NCBI GenBank assembly: GCA_020086605.1
Contig: JACBWW010000015.1
Location: 25,238,483 to 25,302,482, forward strand
DNA: 64,000 nt
Source of the DNA: Lanius collurio
Taxonomy: Eukaryota; Chordata; Aves; Passeriformes; Laniidae
Direction of reading: 5' to 3'
Shown: positions 61,921 to 64,000 of the stretch, piece after piece
Layout of the letters: every line of letters begins with the position of its first letter
Numbering within the stretch: position 1 is the first letter of the stretch
Made by a program: the position numbers and the translations under genes
The notes under the pieces: generated by a model
Told to the model about the DNA's origin: nothing
Databases searched by the model: none
What the model saw: the letters and a program-made list of their open reading frames with translations, nothing else

Positions 61921-64000
61921 TTAATTCTCTGTTCCACTCCTCATACCAGAGTCAATTTGAACTCATTTATATGAAAAAAACACATTACAGAAACCTTACA
62001 CAACACTGTGTTCTGACCATGCAGTTTTAGGCTACCCAAAAGCTTCACTTACTCCCCACCGAGCTCAGGAGGAGGCTTTATTTACCCATTAAGAGATCTT
62101 ACATTTACAAGCAAGGCACCAGCCACAGGCACCTCTCCCAACAGAATGCTGGATGAATGTTCACCTTAAACTATACAAATCAACCAGAAACTTGCCAGAG
62201 CACTCTCCACCTTGGCTTGGTTTTTGGGGTGCTGGCATTCTTCACTCAGCTTGATACTTGCCGTGGAGAAGAGCACAACGCTTTCATCAATAAAATCTGT
62301 TCCAGTCATTCCAAGGATATTTCTCATGAATGACTTGTAACACACTCAATACTGCACCAAGAAAATACTTGGCAGTTACTGTCCCGTGAGAAAAGCAAGC
62401 ACTTAGGAGGACAAGGCTAGAAATATTCACTGCTGTTAATCTCTCCAATGTACCCAATATGCTTCCATTGAGTGAATAGATTTGATTATCTCTCCTTCTA
62501 AAAAAAAAAAAAGAAGAAAAAAAGGAAACATTTCCCTTTTATCTTCTTCTTCTCATTCAGCCTTCCCTCAGTACTTCCCTCCTTCTCAGGTTCACATTAA
62601 CATCACCAGGCATTTGCTTAATTTGGCAGTACAAGAGTGCAAAGCATCACATGAATCCAGGCTGATCGACCTTAGTGAGCCACAGCATCCTCCATGGATG
62701 CCTTGGTTAGAGGGAATAATTTAACACAGACAGGCAACTGAAAGCCAGTACCTGGGGGCTCACAAAAGCTTTTCTTCACATGGTAGGTTGGAAAGATCTT
62801 AGGAGTGGGGCAAGGACTTCATCTCTGCTGGCATGTACTATACTTGATGTTGCCTTTACTTCTTCTCTCTGCCTGCAGCATAGACAGCCCTTCCCCTTTC
62901 TCTGTCCCAAACATCAACCGATGAAAAAGAACTGCAGAGCTGCCTAAAGCCTCATCTCTCCAGTAGTTGTGTTAATTCATTCCAGCTATTTGAGGGCAGC
63001 ATGAATGGCACTCCAGTAAGCCAGCTCAAACCGGTATAAAGGCAGCTGATTTTCCCATCTTCTGTCATGACCAGTGTATAACTCCTATATTTTTTAGCTC
63101 TGATGTTTCTTCTTTTCCCCCCTCCCTTTTGAGTCTCAGGCAGGTGGTACTTTGTAAAAACAGACCCGAGGAGCTACGTAACATGAAACAGCCAGTTTGC
63201 CTCTTCAGTGCCAGTCTTTTCAAACTGAATCCTGTATTTCAGTGAAACTTGCCTTAAGTCCTGTTTCCTCTCAGCACATTTTAATCAAGCAAAATCCTAT
63301 TTACAGTGAAGAAATCCCATTACAGTGAACAATCATGACATTGTTTTCTTGGACTCATCTCATTCACCTAAGCCTTTATTGCCCGCTTTGCCCTCCAATC
63401 ATGAGTACACCCTTAAAAAACCAACCTTTTCAACATAAAAATGTAATGCAGACATTGCAACTCAAATTCGTATGAATATTCACTATCTGTTCCAGGTTAC
63501 AATTTATATCTTCTCTTTGGATGCTTCAGACACAAATCAGGAGGTCAAAAAACCTCCCACTGGCAAAATGCAATTCCTTCCAGGGCAAACAGCAATCCAC
63601 GGCAGACTCACTCCTGAAGCCTCTAGCCCAAACTCCCACCAACTTCAGAGGACTTATCTGAATAAAAGCTGAGCTGAAATTCTTCTAGGATTTTGTCCCA
63701 GAAATTTTGCATTATATCAACCTTTACTTTTGTACACCAGATGGACTCACCTGAAAGAAATGGGACACTTCTTCATTTTTTCACAACTCAACTCCCTTGA
63801 TTTAGAGTAGTTACTAACAGCAAAATGCACTTTGAGACCGAGTGTTTCAAAGTGCTTACTGACTCTTTCTTTCCAGAATCTGTGTTCCCCCTTCAGAGCA
63901 TTTCACAGCCCTTCGTGGCTGCTTCCATTTCTCCCTGAATGTGGACCTCTTCAAATAAGCTCCGAAGATTCTTTTTGCCCCTTCAACCTAAATTCCCTTC
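61921..64000 (-). other. Latrophilin intron, distal part
   Basis: Intronic DNA running to the window edge. There is a purine-rich A tract at 62500-62528. No coding similarity to latrophilin or any other protein was seen on either strand, so the olfactomedin exon must lie beyond 64000 and the intron is longer than 22 kb. Confidence 0.6.
62500..62528. repeat. A-rich purine tract
   Basis: An A13 run followed by an AAG/AAAA purine stretch. Confidence 0.85.

Noticed and set aside
1..64000. tRNA, rRNA, snRNA genes, endogenous retroviral LTRs, CRISPR arrays and insertion sequences
   Set aside because: I looked for tRNA A/B boxes, paired LTRs with TG...CA ends, and regularly spaced repeats on both strands and found none that I could support.

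Overview
This is vertebrate, almost certainly bird, genomic DNA. It is AT-rich and mostly intronic. Every interspersed repeat I can recognise belongs to the CR1 LINE lineage that dominates bird genomes, and I see no SINEs, L1 elements or bacterial-style gene packing. Other sauropsids also carry CR1, so a crocodilian or turtle is not formally excluded, but the younger 3' CR1 copy near 34.2-34.6 kb looks like the common avian type.

The window lies inside one large gene on the minus strand, a latrophilin (adhesion GPCR L family), closest to ADGRL3 (LPHN3). Three exons are supported by protein similarity, consensus splice sites and matching reading phases. In transcription order they are 41923-41843 (81 nt, linker after the olfactomedin domain), 4876-4571 (306 nt, Ser/Thr-rich linker plus the first half of the hormone-receptor motif, HRM) and 2868-2765 (104 nt, second half of the HRM). 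The introns between them are 36,966 nt and 1,702 nt. The upstream exons (signal peptide, lectin domain, olfactomedin domain) must lie beyond 64000. The downstream exons (GAIN domain, GPS cleavage site, seven membrane helices, cytoplasmic tail) must lie before position 1. The three exons splice in frame: the first two are phase 1 at both ends and the third runs from phase 1 to phase 0.

The intronic DNA holds a plus-strand CR1 with part of its reverse transcriptase reading frame (about 60-1050), two minus-strand CR1 3' ends (about 34177-34578 and 43355-43738), two worn relics of an older CR1 type (about 25033-25110 and 61765-61920), several homopolymer or pyrimidine tracts, and a few strong inverted repeats. 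No RNA gene, CRISPR array, insertion sequence or second protein-coding gene is supported. Nearly all other open frames are short chance frames in intron DNA or antisense to CR1.

The point most worth checking is whether this is ADGRL3 itself or a diverged ADGRL3-like paralogue. The HRM shows more substitutions from the mammalian ADGRL3 sequence, as I remember it, than I would expect for such a conserved receptor.
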